Source of the DNA: Vandiemenella viatica
Lineage: Eukaryota; Arthropoda; Insecta; Orthoptera; Morabidae
Length of the DNA stretch: 64,000 nucleotides
Direction: 5' to 3'
Assembly: GCA_031002005.1 (NCBI GenBank)
Contig: JARYHS010009186.1
Coordinates: 252,245,199-252,309,198, forward strand
In this document: positions 20,734-31,435 of the stretch, piece by piece
Position numbering within the stretch: the first letter of the stretch is position 1
Layout: each line of letters opens with the position of its first letter
The notes under the pieces: generated by a model
What the model saw: the letters and a program-made list of their open reading frames with translations, nothing else
The model's database searches: none
What the model was told of the DNA's origin: nothing
Translations under genes and position numbers: made by a program

Positions 20734-21383
20734 CAGGGTGATTACAATTAAAATTTAAGTTTCAAAACGCTCTAAAAAACGAACCACTGATTAGAATGAC
20801 GTCAAAATTGAACGGCGTATTATTGAAGAACATGAATGCAAGATGGCGCTCCTCCGCACATTGCAAATCGAGTGAAGCAGTTGTTGAGGCGGCATTTCGG
20901 AAATGCTAGAACTATCAGTCGTCATTTCCCTACAACCTGGCCGGCCCGATCACCTGATCTTAATCCGTGTGACTTCTGGCTGTGGGGTTATCTGAAAGAT
21001 GTTGTGTTCAGTACTCCGATTGCCAAAGTAGCTGAATTGAAGACACGCATTGCGCAACACATTCTGAACTTGACCCCGGTGACACTTCGATCGGTTGTGG
21101 AACATGGTGCTTCCCGATTTAATCATGTTGCACACAACAGTGGACAGCATATTGAACATGTTTTGCACCAGTGTCGCGAAACTTAAAAACCGATTGCATG
21201 GATGCTTTTTATGCGGTTTTTGGCCTCAGGACAATTAAAAACCGATTGGATGGATGCTTGCTTTTTTGGTTCATGTTCTTTCCCCCTTCTTCAATAATAC
21301 GCCGTTCAAGTTTGACGTCATTCTAATCAGTGGTTCGTTTTTTAGAGCGTTTTGAAACTTAAACTTTAATTATAATCACCCAG
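20734..21383 (+). mobile_element. Internally deleted IS630/Tc1-mariner element with 97-bp inverted repeats
   Basis: The left arm 20734-20830 (starting cagggtgattacaattaaaa) and right arm 21287-21383 are near-identical reverse complements, flanked by TA on both sides (20732-20733, 21384-21385). Only the C-terminal third of a transposase gene lies between them. The 650-bp element would need a transposase from elsewhere to move. Confidence 0.92.
20834..21186 (+). pseudogene. Transposase C-terminal fragment (IS630/mariner-like)
   Basis: The frame reads 'MQDGAPPHIANRVKQLLRRHF' then 'WPARSPDLNPCDFWLWGYLKD', the second and third catalytic blocks of a DD(E/D) transposase, and continues to a C-terminus 'GQHIEHVLHQCRET'. 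D3 and D46 are the likely catalytic pair, with 42 residues between them, more than in classic mariner. The first catalytic Asp and the DNA-binding domain are deleted, and the methionine is a by-product of the deletion joint. The family is related to but distinct from the one at 2931-3994. Confidence 0.85.
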
Positions 21384-21454
21384 TATATATGGCTGTACAC
21401 TACTTGGACAGTTGAAAAGTTTTTTTGAAACTTACACTATTTTCATGTGGTAAA

Positions 21455-21835
21455 TAAAGTAAAATCTATTGCAGTGTATGAGATAGTGATTTGCTGGGAA
21501 AAAAATAATTTTTAAAAGGTAGAAAGCAAAAAGTTAGGGTAGGAAATGCAGTATCAAGAGATGTGGAAGTAAAAATAGGAGTGCCATAGGGTGGCGTATT
21601 TGAACCATTGCTATTTATTATTCTAAGGAGTGATTGTTTTGACGGTTTACTATCAGAAGTTAGGTTGTTAGCGGATGACATAATGTTACACAAAGGAATC
21701 AAAACAGAAGAGAACTGTAAACAGCTGCAGGGTGATCTGGACAGAATATGCAGCTGGATAGGTCAACATGGGATGAAGATAAATGCAAAGAAGAGTCAGC
21801 TTATTAGGTACACAGATAAAAACTATGGGTTAATT
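21455..21835 (+). mobile_element. LINE-A copy 4, RT core fragment
   Basis: Contains 'LRSDCFDGLLSEVRLLADDIMLHKGIKTEENCKQLQGDLDRICSWIGQHGMKINAKKSQLIRYTDK' over 21620-21835; the catalytic box is LADD. Upstream frames carry degraded 'ICWEKN..KGRKQKVRVGNAV'. It stops before the 'KYLGITFD' motif, so it lacks the 3' end, which is unusual for a LINE fragment and implies a later deletion. Confidence 0.85.
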
Positions 21836-22345
21836 AGTGGTATTTCCTAAAGATCTTGTATTACTTAATGGGTCATGGAATTGCAGAATTTTCTAGTAAG
21901 AAGTCCTCCTCATTGGTGTGTGCCTCTGAGGCTGCTCTGGTGTCGACAGTCGCCGCTGCTTGTTTGCAGGCGCTCCTCAGAGTTCCGGATCGCTGAGCAG
22001 AAATACAGGGGTTAACAGCCCCCGACGTCACTCAAAAGAGCCGCGAGCGACTCCTTTAAGGGGCGTGCTTAATGGCACTCCACACTGCGGCCGTCACTCG
22101 ACGAGATTAATTGAAAAGTAGCGGCACAAATGAAGCAGAAACGCGATAGCAGGTGGATGCAGTCACCCTCAGAAGTGAAAGGGAAAAGATATTTAGATTA
22201 ATACCACACTTTCATCGAGTTTCAATTTTTCTCATTAGATTTTCTTGGCAAGCGATTACTTTTACATTGCGAACAAGCCAAATATTTTTGCCAAAATTCA
22301 GATATGGCATGACTAATCGATTATAAACTTTTTTTCTCTCTCTCA
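21836..22345. other. Unassigned sequence with a GC-rich island
   Basis: About 21890-22170 is GC-rich and includes 'gacgagattaattgaaaag' (a homeodomain-type TAATTG). No coding signature seen. Confidence 0.35.
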
Positions 22346-22870
22346 TCAGTTTCTCGTCTGGTTTGATGCAATACTCCATCCCTTTCTACCTTGGGCTAAC
22401 CTTTTCATCTCTACATAGCCCTTACAACCCATGTCCTCAACTTTCTGCTTCATATATTCTAATCTCTGCTTTCCTCTGCAGTTCTTATCTTCGACTGTTC
22501 CCTCCACTAGCAAGTTAACCAATCCTGCAAGTCTCAAAGTATGGCCTGTAAGACTCTTCCACAAACTGCTTTCCTCACCCATTATTTCCAAAACTTGTTC
22601 GTTTCGTACTTCATCCATCCACTTAATTTTCAGCATTCTTCTATAGCACCACACTTGAAATGCTGCAATTTTCCTTCTTTCTGGTACACTTTAAGTCGAT
22701 GCATCGCTGCAATAAAGTGCTATGATCCACACACTTAGTTTTAAAAAGTTTTCTTTCTGAGTCCTTGATCGATATTTGAAACTAAAAGAATTCCCTTTTT
22801 GCTAGTGCTATTCTGCTTTTAACATCATTGCTGCTTCGGCCTTCACTTGTAATTTTACTTCGTAAGTAGC
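22346..22870 (-). pseudogene. LINE C-terminal region (LINE-G copy 1)
   Basis: The open frame 22654-22346 gives 'MWCYRRMLKIKWMDEVRNEQVLEIMGEESSLWKSL', 'RGKQRLEYMKQKVEDMGCKGYVEMKRLAQ' and 'ASNQTRN', the post-RT C-terminus of a widespread insect LINE. Upstream, 22655-22870 in other frames retains 'LVSNIDQGLRKKTF', 'WIIALYCSDAST' in decayed form. The sister copy at 30540-31040 is on the opposite strand. Confidence 0.85.
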
Positions 22871-23024
22871 AAAATTCACTAACTTACGCTATTTTTTAAA
22901 AATATTTCCAGTATAAACAATCTCAGGGATTGAGAACAATTCAGGGTTATTCAGAAAGAAGGATCATATTTTGCATTTTTATTTCTCACGGTTCAAAGAT
23001 TGCAACACAACGTATTAGTTTCAT

Positions 23025-23230
23025 TTGCTTCCGCTAACGGCGCTGTTGTCTGTTTACGTGGAAATGGCGGTGCCACAGGAGTTGTCTTTTTCTGTGCTAC
23101 AATATGCAAAAAGTGAATCCATTGTTGATGAGCAGCGAGCATCCCGTCGTAAGTTCAATAAAGTGCCGCCTTGTGATAGACATATTTACGATTGGCACAA
23201 GAAATTCGTAGAAGATTCACTATTTGCATA
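23025..23230 (+). pseudogene. N-terminal HTH fragment of a transposase
   Basis: The frame encodes 'MAVPQELSFSVLQYAKSESIVDEQRASRRKFNKVPPCDRHIYDWHKKFVED' from codon 13. This is the helix-turn-helix block found at the N-terminus of many insect IS630/mariner-type transposases ('VLQYAK..S....QR.FR..F...PP....I..WHKKF'). The 80-codon open frame continues to 23267, but the last dozen codons belong to the inserted LINE. No catalytic part remains. Confidence 0.75.
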
Positions 23231-23866
23231 CTGTAGCAATTTTCATAGCACAGAAAAGAGCTATTAAGATGTTTTGTAGGGTAAAACCAAGAACTTCTAG
23301 CAGACAACTTTTTTAAAAAACTCAATATTCTTACAATGACTTTTCAGTATATATATTCTCTCATGTGTTTTGTCATAGATCGTTTTAGCCTGTTTACTTC
23401 TAATTCACAGGTACACAATTTCAATACAAGAAACAGAAATAGCTTGCAAAAACCACAAACATCTCTGTCATTAGTACAAAAAGGAGTTAGTTATTCTGGT
23501 ATACATCTGTTTAATAAACTTCCCAAGAGTATAAAACAGTTTGCAGATAATAAAGATATATTTGAAGAAAAACTGAGAGATTATCTTATTGGAAACTCCT
23601 TCTACTCCATTTAAAAATCTGAACCAAATTAATTAATTGTATTCAATATGACTTTTGCAAAATTCAGTTGTAAAAATTAATGTTTATTGTTATTCTCTTT
23701 ATTTGTCTTTGGAACGTATAATTGTTTTTACTATGATTATGACTCATATTGAATGTAGGTGTATTAACAATCACATGTTTCACATCCCAGAGGTCCTTCC
23801 TCAGCAGGGATCCATGAAACAAGACTGATAAGTAAATAATAAATAAATAAACAAAGATACTTCGCC
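23225..23866 (+). mobile_element. LINE C-terminus nested in the transposon
   Basis: Frames carry 'IAQKRAIKMFCRVKPRTSSRQLF', then 'VHNFNTRNRNSLQKPQTSLSLVQKGVSYSGIHLFNKLPKSIKQF...FEEKLRDYLIGNSFYSI' and a stop at 23614. This matches the extreme C-terminus of a LINE ORF2 ('HNYNTR...Y...KLFNKLP'). A 3' UTR of about 230 bases ends in an AAAT-type tail (23835-23866). A typical 5'-truncated LINE insertion. Confidence 0.8.
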
Positions 23867-24111
23867 AGTTATACACAAACAGACAATAGCGCCGTTGGTG
23901 GCAGAAAATGGAACTATTAGGCGGGGGTTACAAACTTTGAACCTTTCATGTTCTTTTATAGTTTATGAGAAATAAAAAATGCAAAAATCTTCACCTTCTT
24001 TATGAATAATCACGTAGTTGTGGTTAAAACGTACGTAATTTTTTAGGGCTTCCTGTCGGATGGTGTACTGAAAACAACGTTTGTTTGTTTTTTTCCGTTG
24101 ACGTCACGGTT

Positions 24112-24285
24112 ATTTAGGTGGGAAAATGACTAGGAGAAAGTAATGAAAAGGAATTCACCACGCTGGAATTCACCTGGAGTGATTTCGGTAAACCATGGAA
24201 AACAGAATCTGTTTGAGTGGGTGGGGATTCGAACCCGCTCCTCCCGAATACGGGGCGAGATCGTTACCGCTCACCCGGTGGGTTA
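24112..24285 (-). mobile_element. Old SINE (family 1) copy
   Basis: The minus strand retains 'ggttcgaatcc' (box B), 'ccatggtttacc' and 'ggtgaattcc'. Several deletions are visible and the tail is missing. Confidence 0.75.
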
Positions 24286-24654
24286 AGTCACGACGTTTCT
24301 ATCACTAGCTCTGTTGTCATTGTCAGCTGTAAATTCTTTTTCGCTTTTCGCTATTGTTTGCCGTTTTCATCATCGCACATAAATTTTTGAAAAAAATCAC
24401 CTAAATATTGATTTATTTTTCTTAGAAAGATTCTCAATTTTTTTGATGACATAAATTGTTTTCACAGTATGATCATTTGTTGAAAGCATGGTTTATTTAC
24501 ATTTCTGAATTCTTGTTTCTGCTACGTTGATTTCGAACTGCCGCAGACATTCAACTAGTTCCACGTGGGCGAAGCTGCAGGGAAAGCCCAGTATAGCTAC
24601 AAAAATAAAATTCATTTCCTACCATCATATGTCGAAATTGAGTTGTTTACTGGG
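24286..24654. other. Unassigned sequence
   Basis: No recognisable element or gene. Confidence 0.4.
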
Positions 24655-25486
24655 ATATTTCTATTCTCGATATATCAAAAATCGAATTTTATTTGGAGTA
24701 TCAATTTAAAATTCTAATTCCATATTTTTGTACGAACCAAAATTAGTACCCATTTTCAAGTGGTGCGTATATATTGGATAAATATAGGTACATATCAGAT
24801 CTGAACGCGTCTTAAAAAAGTGAATTCGTAGTAATTTAACTTTTTTGTTAACAGTTAAAAGGTTAAAAAATATGTTATTTTTTAACAGATTTACGTTAAC
24901 TTCAATGTCATCTTCTTGTAAACATATTGATATGTTAACGGTTATATTATGTTTGATCAAGTTGTGGTTTTTTGTTGTTGTTTTTTGTTGCTTGGATTTG
25001 TTTTGTTGTTGTTGTTTTTTGTTGTTGCTGTTTTTTTGTTGTTGCTTTTTGTTGTTGTTGTTGTTTTTTGTTTTGTTTTTTTACTGGTGAATAGAAGTTA
25101 ATGCGCTGATGTGAAGTATCTGATATGCCAAGCCTCTTCTTTGTCGTCCGAAAGTGTGGTTTCTGCAGTTAACTTCGCGGCACCGAACAATACGAGTAGA
25201 TTGACGGGGGAACATATAAAACAGAGAGTTCTTTTGATGCCTGCATTAGATGAATACTAGTTTGATTGATTGCGTAAAATAGATAAATTAATAAAAGTCT
25301 CTATAATTTTCACTTGTGTCTTTGATTTCCCGAATTTCCTTTAATATTTTGGGAAAATTTTTAAAAAATTACTGGCTGTAGGAAAAAATAACGACATATC
25401 CAAATATTTCTGTCGATACATATCGATACTGTTTTTAAGTATCGATACGACATTTATCGATATATTTTTTTATTTGCCCAACCCTA
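24655..25486 (+). mobile_element. Deleted hAT element, related to 13511-17456
   Basis: 24655-24960 parallels 13590-13900 ('gtacgaacc', 'ggtacatatc', 'cttaaaaa.gtgaattcgt', 'ggttaaaaaa'), and 25100-25486 parallels 17065-17456, ending 'atttgcccaacccta'. The coding remnant includes 'agtagattgacgggggaacatataaaacag', the transposase C-terminus. The interior is replaced by a (GTT)n tract. The left terminus with its TIR was not found, so the copy is probably 5' truncated. Confidence 0.8.
24968..25085. repeat. (GTT)n/T-rich simple repeat
   Basis: Irregular runs of 'ttgttgttgtttttt' give a spurious Cys/Phe/Leu-rich open frame. It occupies the site where the hAT copy lost its interior. Confidence 0.9.
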
Positions 25487-25694
25487 CAGGATGATATACT
25501 CACCTGGCGCAGATGCGCACGTATGATCACAATTGCATGAGTCAGTTCAACAGAAGAGAATAGCTAAATGTTGCTATTCAAGAATAATAAAGATAAAGTT
25601 CACAGGAAGAGGCTGTGGGAAGTGCTGGCAGACAGTGTGTTGCTAACGAGTCACTGATACAAAGAGACGCAATATCTTACTACTGAAACGAACT

Positions 25695-26040
25695 TATTCG
25701 ACGAGCGACTACCCTCGGGCTGGCATGCGTTTTAATCCCAGTCCGGTCATCCAGATTTCGGAGTTCCTTGGTATCCCGAAATCACTCGAGGTGAATTCCT
25801 GGATGGTTCCTTCAAATGGTCATACCCAAATTCCTTCCCGTTAGGGGGCGTCCATTATTTGCTTGAGGTGTTTTTTTCTGAAATTTGGATCCCTCCTCCC
25901 CCTTAGTGAGTTTTTGCCTTACACTTCCCCCACCCCCTTTTATATTTTGACCACACGTAATTAATGTACGCCCCCTTGCTTGTTCCCCAACCCTCTCTCG
26001 ACTATAACGGCTGTAAAGCCAAAAGTAAAGAATTTTTTTT
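25695..26040 (+). mobile_element. Divergent SINE split by a MITE
   Basis: The SINE body 'tccggtcatccagatttcgg', 'cccgaaatcactcgaggtgaattcctggatggttccttcaaatggtcat' and tail 'gactataacggctgtaaagcc' follow family 1, with box B eroded to 'gttttaatccc'. The tail is displaced by the 133-bp insert at 25844-25976. Confidence 0.75.
25844..25976. mobile_element. Small MITE with gggggcgtcca ends
   Basis: Begins 'ggggggcgtcc'-type sequence (gggggcgtccattatttgc) and ends 'attaatgtacgccccc', so the termini are inverted repeats of about 16 bp with mismatches. The pyrimidine-rich interior is non-coding. The target duplication is ambiguous (TA or TTA), so the superfamily is unassigned. Confidence 0.65.
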
Positions 26041-27002
26041 TGTGTAGCATTTTTAGAGTGCTGTGGGTTGTTTGACCCGCATTCCTAGTCCTTGTAGAAG
26101 GTCAGTGATCCAGTGACCCATATTCCGTCTGGAGACAGCGATCGATTGCGATTATCGACGCGTGTCGTTCCGTATGGGGGAGGATTGAGTCAGAGGAGGG
26201 CTTCATCCCAGTCTGGGCCGCACACGAGGGGACTGTGCCAGTGACGAGCAAGTCACCTTCCTCCTAAATCTATTCCACAACTCAGCATTCAGTACTCAAC
26301 ATACTGCATCGAACAATCACCGTGTGTTTGAATATGATTTTACACAGCGAAATGTATCAGCTACGTGTATTGTATTTTACAAACATTGTAAAATACTCTT
26401 AATTATAGAAAACCAACTAAAAAAATTAATCCATATGTTGGAGCAATACAGGTTTTTGGAAAGCTCTGTCTGATCGATATGGATTTTTTTGTAGGATGGC
26501 TTTCTGAAACACTGTATTACTTATGCGCAAAGTACCTGCAACAATCATTTTAGAATATAGTGACTGACACAAATTCTCGGTGTTGGACACCTATTCGCAC
26601 ACACTGTCTAACAATATTGTTGCGATTTCTGCGGTACAAAATTGTTTTCTGTACCTCGTTTGGTGGCTAGGAGATCTGTAGGTTTGTGCATAGATTTTTC
26701 GGAATATATGCAACGAAATATAAATCACCTCATAGGCTTTTGTTATTCTGCTAGCATGGCGATTTTTAGTTGGAATCGTGTGTGGTTTTAGAATGTTTTA
26801 ATTGTACAACCAACAGTTCGCGGAATTCGAACATGGGTGCGAACGATCATTTGATATTCGCGTCCGAGCTCGTAGAACAGAATTAACACCAAAGTCACAA
26901 TTTCACATCACAATCAGCAATCTTCACATAACTACTTACACAATCGTCGAAACTGCTGTTTCCGAGCATCAGGCTTAATCACACCAACTGTGCGAACGCC
27001 AT
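26041..27002. other. Unassigned intergenic sequence
   Basis: No coding motif. A palindrome 'gttcgcggaattcgaac' occurs near 26815-26831. Otherwise nothing recognised. Confidence 0.4.
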
Positions 27003-27426
27003 CTTTTAATTTAATTTAATTTAACTGCAATGGAGTGCCAGTTCCGGTAGTAATTTCCCTATACATCCATTTTGCCCTTTTACTGCACCCATCTACATTT
27101 TCCGTCTACAAATTTCAACATTAAATTCTTTAAAAATGTTTGGTAAATTTCTGTTGGCAACTTATTCCAATCGCTGATACACTTACTTAAAAAATAAAGT
27201 GTTCCTATACATTGCGCCTGACAGCTTGTGGTCATGGTCATCTTTTCCCTTACATGCATTATTTTTAATTCTTACACTAATATCATTCCCTGCTTCATCG
27301 CCAATATATGCCTTGCACAATACCATTACGCTCTTCACTCCCCTCCTGTCTTCCAATAAATCCCATGCCAGCTCGTTTATCATACCTGTTTGCGTTCTGC
27401 GGTAATTTCCAAAAACAAATCCAGCA

Positions 27427-27465
<39 letters not shown>

Positions 27466-27610
27466 ACTCTCCATTACCTCTATTTTATATTCAAAATGTG
27501 GGTTCCATACCACACTACCATATTCAAGCAATGGTCTGACCAAAGTTTTGTAACCAAGTTCCTTTATTTCTCTCGTACATCCCCTCATCACTCTCTCCAA
27601 CAAGCGCAGT
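27003..27610 (-). mobile_element. LINE-A copy 5 with a homopolymer expansion in the coding part
   Basis: Reading right to left, frames give 'LERVMRGCTREIKELGYKTLVRPLLEYGSVVWNPHF', then a poly-T tract (27430-27463; a Lys run on the coding strand) in place of 'RVQKRAA', then 'FVFGNYRRTQT', 'LEDRRGVKSVMVLCKAYIGDEA' and 'ACKGKDDHDHKL'. The 3' end has a (TTTAA)n-type tail at 27003-27025. The T tract could be true expansion or an assembly artefact. Confidence 0.85.
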
Positions 27611-27889
27611 CTTTACGGTGTTGTTCACTGAGGCAAAACTAACTAGCCGAAAGAGTACTTCTCTTAGCGGTGGTTTCTGGGCAGCTCAATCCCTTAATCG
27701 ACTGTGTCGTTGACTCGACTTCATAAAGCTATGGTTGATGACGAATATGACGATCCTGGATGGAGGGAATAATTTCTTCATCGTATTATCTGAGGTGGTT
27801 TCTCCTTCTCTTCCCCACTTACTGTTTTGCGGTGATCTGTGCATGTTTAGTGCAGTGTGTTGCTTGCGTAGTATTGAGTAAAATACTAC
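27611..27889. other. Unassigned sequence
   Basis: No recognised element. Overlapping short frames have no motifs. Confidence 0.4.
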
Positions 27890-28135
27890 GCAAGGTTCCA
27901 TGCGGGCCTACTATTCCGAAAGACACCACCCCATTGGATCGTCCCCATCCTACGGACGAATGCTACCACTCCATACGCACTGCGGAGAAGTTTCGCATTT
28001 AACGCAGGACTTTGGTGCACAGTCTGGTGACTTAGAACTGAGCACCGCCACATCTCCTGATGATAAAGATGTCTTCCACTACCAGACTAGTGGACACCAC
28101 CATGGTGCCACAAGCATCTGGGTCAACGGGGCGGG
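27890..28135. repeat. Dispersed repeat of unknown class, fuller copy
   Basis: GC-balanced segment 'cctacggacgaatgc...catacgcactgcggagaag...ggactttggtgcacagtctggtgac...gagcaccgccacatctcctgatgataaag'. Its first part resembles 15786-15885 inside the hAT element. It has no obvious termini or coding frame. Confidence 0.5.
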
Positions 28136-29539
28136 CATAACTTCTCGTATTTCTAATTACTGATCTCGTATTTTTATTTGGTTTACCTTGTCGTCGTAGT
28201 GAAAATATCTGCTTAATTATTTATTATAGTTTCTTCTAAAGTTTTATTTCCATTGCTATGAGAAAATAAGAAACACAATTTCCGTTCCACATCATCCAGC
28301 TTCGCAAAAAAAAAAAAAAAACAATGAACTTACATGATTTAATTCCCTTTTTTATTATAATGTTATAACATCCTTAATCATCTGAATAAGACAAGTTCTT
28401 TTCCACAGCAACTTAAAATTCAAAGCGAACACGACACGGTCTTCACCAAGTTTTTCTAGTCTTGATCTATCCTCTTCTGTTTATCTAAACATTACCTTAG
28501 CTACCCATTTCACAGAGTAATATAGTTGCCTGTTATACCAACATTAAAAAAAAAAATATTCGATGTAAATTCTAGAACTACCAGCGTTGCAATCCACTGG
28601 AAATATTTAAAACAATCAATAGTTACCTTGAATATTGAAATGGATATTGTTATAATCAAGGTTTGCATAGTCTTACATGTAAGTCATGCAGTGGTAATGT
28701 ACGAAAGGAAAGCTTGCGCAGTTTACGAGACGTATGCTCTACTGCACGGGACTGCATGCAGCTCCTCAGAGGTTGTTAAGGGAACCCACCGCCGCCGGTT
28801 TCCCTCCCCTCCGGTACACACACGCTCTGGGCAGGTACCCAACAAGGCCAATGCAGCGAACGAGCGTGCTCAATTGGCCTCATGTGGCGACTTTCCAGTT
28901 CCTACCTCGGTTTCACTCGGGGAGAGAATATGGAACAGTCAGGCACGGTTTACCTGCAGGTTTGTGACGGACATAAGCAGGGCATTCTTGTTTTATTGAT
29001 TTATTACTAATCACCAAGTAAAGTGCCAAGAACAAAGCTAAAATGCTTACATCTTGTCTTTTAACTAACCGAATCATAAAAACCGTGCCACAGAATTTTT
29101 TAATAGTATGAGAGGCTTAAATATGTCATTTCAAACTGCTCTAGTCACAAGTTGTATATACGCCCTATAATTATCGTAAAGAAACAGCGGGCTTTAGTCA
29201 GTGATGACCCTTATTCAAGTAAATTTCCCTGAACACAAATATATCACTTGTTTATGAGAATTTACCTATATGTGACCTAAAAGTAATACAATTAACATAT
29301 ATAATTATTTTTTCCCAATAACTACTTATTAGAGTTATACATAGTAAAGAATATTGTTAAATCGCCACGAAGATATCCTATCGTTTGTACAGGCTTTGGT
29401 TTTCATGGCTTTCCGGACTGAGAGGTAACTTCACTGCCCCCCCGCAGGAGGCTTCGAGTTCAAAACTATAGACCATCATGTTACACAATTTGTATTTACA
29501 TACTTACATTAAGTTTCACCCACTTCGCCATATGGTTCC
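28136..29539. other. Intergenic sequence with a GC-rich island at about 28690-28970
   Basis: The island ('gggactgcatgcagctcctcagagg...cccaccgccgccggtttccctcccc') contrasts with AT-rich flanks and is not repeated in the window. Two overlapping open frames across it show no domain. A 16-A run lies near 28305-28322. Confidence 0.35.
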
Positions 29540-29757
29540 AACTTTGGTGAATGAGAGGTTAGGGCTCTCGCCTGGCATTGTGGAGGTCACCGGTTTGATT
29601 CACGGATTCGATCTTCCTCATTTCCGCTTATCATGGATTTCGACAGGTAAATGCCAGAGTGATTCGTTAAAAAGACCATGGCAAAATTCGTTCCCGTTCC
29701 TTTTCTCCAACCCTCTTCCTAATCTAATTATCTTGAAGTTGACAAGCTCTAGTAAAA
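29540..29757 (+). mobile_element. Divergent SINE copy
   Basis: The layout follows family 1: a head with 'gagaggttagggctctcg' (box A-like), 'ggtttgattc' (box B-like), then 'catggatttcgacaggtaaatgccagagtgattcgttaaaaagaccatgg' and the tail 'tctaattatcttgaagttgacaagc'. Many substitutions. Confidence 0.6.
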
Positions 29758-29849
29758 ATGGTATTTGTTTAATCGATGTTGTTACCAGCGAATAATTCAC
29801 TGAAACTGTGAGGGTGTTTTCTAATCTTCCCAGAGAATATTACTAAGTC

Positions 29850-30068
29850 TGATGGGAGAGCGGTTGACTTTGGTCGCTGGAGTTATGGAGGGCGCGGGTT
29901 AGATCCCTAGTCCAGTCATCCATATTTCAGTTTTAAAGGTTTTCACGAATCTATTCCAGCCGAATATCTGAGCCGTTCTTTCTTATAGGTGATAGCTGAT
30001 TTCTTTCCTGCGACATCTTTACATATTTCTCCCGGTTTTATTGATCTCATCATCGACGAGTCGTAGGA
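29850..30068 (+). mobile_element. Divergent SINE copy, strongly eroded
   Basis: A head with 'gggagagcggttgactttggtcgctgg', a box B-like 'gggttagatccc', 'cagtcatccatatttcag' and the tail 'ctcatcatcgacgagtcg' preserve the SINE order. It lies 90 bases after a similar copy, and the two may be a tandem pair of the same old subfamily. Confidence 0.5.
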
Positions 30069-30373
30069 AAACTCACCATAGAAAATGAAGTTCAAATTGT
30101 AAATACCTGTGATATAGGTAATCCTAGATGACAGTCCCAACGTTAGATGAAACTTCCCCGTCCATAGATGTACCATGATAAATGTCTAGTTACAACTTGT
30201 AAGTAGCTAATTTTTACGTAATCTAAAAATCAAAGCAAGGAAAAACTTGATGAAATGTAGCGGAAATAATACCAATCACAGAAGATTAAATATAAAAATA
30301 GGATCGGTTGCAATAGGAGAAGTAAGTGAGTTCTGCTACTCGGGAAGCAAAATTACAACCGACGGCCGAAGCA

Positions 30374-30525
30374 GGAGACGTAATGAATAATTTACCGGAA
30401 ACACTGATGGAATTCAAAGCAAAAATTAGTAGAGGGTAAAAGTAGGTTGGAAGAGGAAAGGAGAAAGGGGGGATGCGTAGGTAGATTGCCACCGGAGCGG
30501 GCGCTCCATCCCAATTTTATAAATT
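30374..30525 (+). mobile_element. LINE-A copy 6, solo 3' end
   Basis: Codons for 'VMNNLPETLMEFKAKISRG' are followed by a stop, a G-rich UTR and 'ttgccaccggagcgggcgctccatcccaatttt', the LINE-A terminus. Only about 150 bases remain. Confidence 0.85.
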
Positions 30526-30539
30526 ATTATAAACAGGAA

Positions 30540-31040
30540 TGATGTTAAAAGCAGAATAGCACTATCAAAAAGAACCTTGATGAAAAAGAAAACTCATTTA
30601 GTTTCTAATATTGATCTAGGACAGAGAAAGAACTTTTTAAAACTCCATGTGTGGAGCACAGCGCTCTATGGTAGCGAAGCATAGACTTGAGGAATACCAA
30701 AAGAAGGAAAATTTAAAGATTTGAAATGTGGTGCTACAGAAGAATGCTGAAAATTAAATGGACAAGACAAAGTACGAAATAACGAGTTTTTTAAATAATG
30801 GGTAAGGTAAGAAGCTTGTGGAAGAAGCTTACAGAAAGAAAAGACAGGTTGGCAGGTCATATTTTGAGAAATGCTGGATTGGTTTATTTGTTAGCGCAAG
30901 GAACAGTCGTAAGGACTGTAGAGGAAGACAGAGATTAGAATATGTGAAGCAGATAATTGAGGTCGTGGGTTGTAAGGGGTATGTAGAGATGAAGAGGTTA
31001 GCACAAGATAGGTAGAGACGTAGAATTGCATCAAGCCAGT
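30540..31040 (+). pseudogene. LINE C-terminal region (LINE-G copy 2)
   Basis: In several frames: 'NDVKSRIALSKRTLMKKKTHLVSNIDLGQRKNFLKLHVWSTALYGSEA', 'RRMLKIKWTR', 'RLAGHILRNAGLVYLLAQGTV', and in 30818-31015 'RGRQRLEYVKQIIEVVGCKGYVEMKRLAQDR'. It is the sister of 22346-22870 and ends just after 'gcatcaagccagtcaaaagac'. At least three frame changes and an internal stop after 'YGSEA'. Confidence 0.85.
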
Positions 31041-31435
31041 CAAAAGACTGATGACAAAAATATATATTAATATATGGGCGTGACCTATGACCAGTGCCAA
31101 TACATTACAGCGGGAGGGGGTGGCGGCATCTCCCCGGCAGCGGATGACGAGTCCAGTTGGTCTGAATCACCACCAGCGGCCTCTGGTGATGTTTTGCTTA
31201 TTGGTGTGGTGGCAGGCCTGCTCTCATTAAGACCCCGTGTTGAGTGCGGCCGATACAATCAGCGCGTTACAACGAAAGGGACGGCTGATACCCGCGCGGG
31301 GAGGCCCTGCTTCTTGTTGATAAGGGCAAAGGGGGAGGGGGGAAACTGGTTTCAACGATTGGCTCCGCCACCTGTTCTCCTAGCACCTTTTTATCGCTTG
31401 TGTTTCGCTTTCTCCTTGCATCACCTGCAGCAAAA
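31041..31435. other. GC-rich sequence in open frame with a LINE remnant
   Basis: The reading frame that becomes LINE-like after 31436 is open from 31074 ('MGVTYDQCQYITAGGGGGISPAADDE...'), but this upstream part has no motif of its own and is probably fortuitous. It has G-rich runs ('aaagggggaggggggaaa'). Confidence 0.35.

Larger units (their letters stand above)
22942..24013 (+). mobile_element. IS630/mariner-like element with long inverted repeats, disrupted by a LINE
   Basis: The left sequence 'gttattcagaaagaagga...tttttatttctc...ggcgctgttgtctgttt' (22947-23055) and the reverse complement of 23885-24011 share the same blocks, forming imperfect repeats of over 100 bp. The only transposase part is an N-terminal fragment (23025-23230). 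A LINE tail (23225-23866) fills the middle. Exact ends are uncertain by a few bases. Confidence 0.75.

Noticed and set aside
24845..25090. Cys/Phe/Leu-rich 81-codon frame
   Set aside because: Translation of the (GTT)n tract.
28526..28999. 157-codon open frame as a host gene
   Set aside because: No motif; it runs through a GC-rich island with an alternative frame also open.
31074..31435. Upstream part of the 242-codon frame as a separate gene domain
   Set aside because: No motif, G-rich low complexity, and the recognisable LINE part starts only near residue 120.
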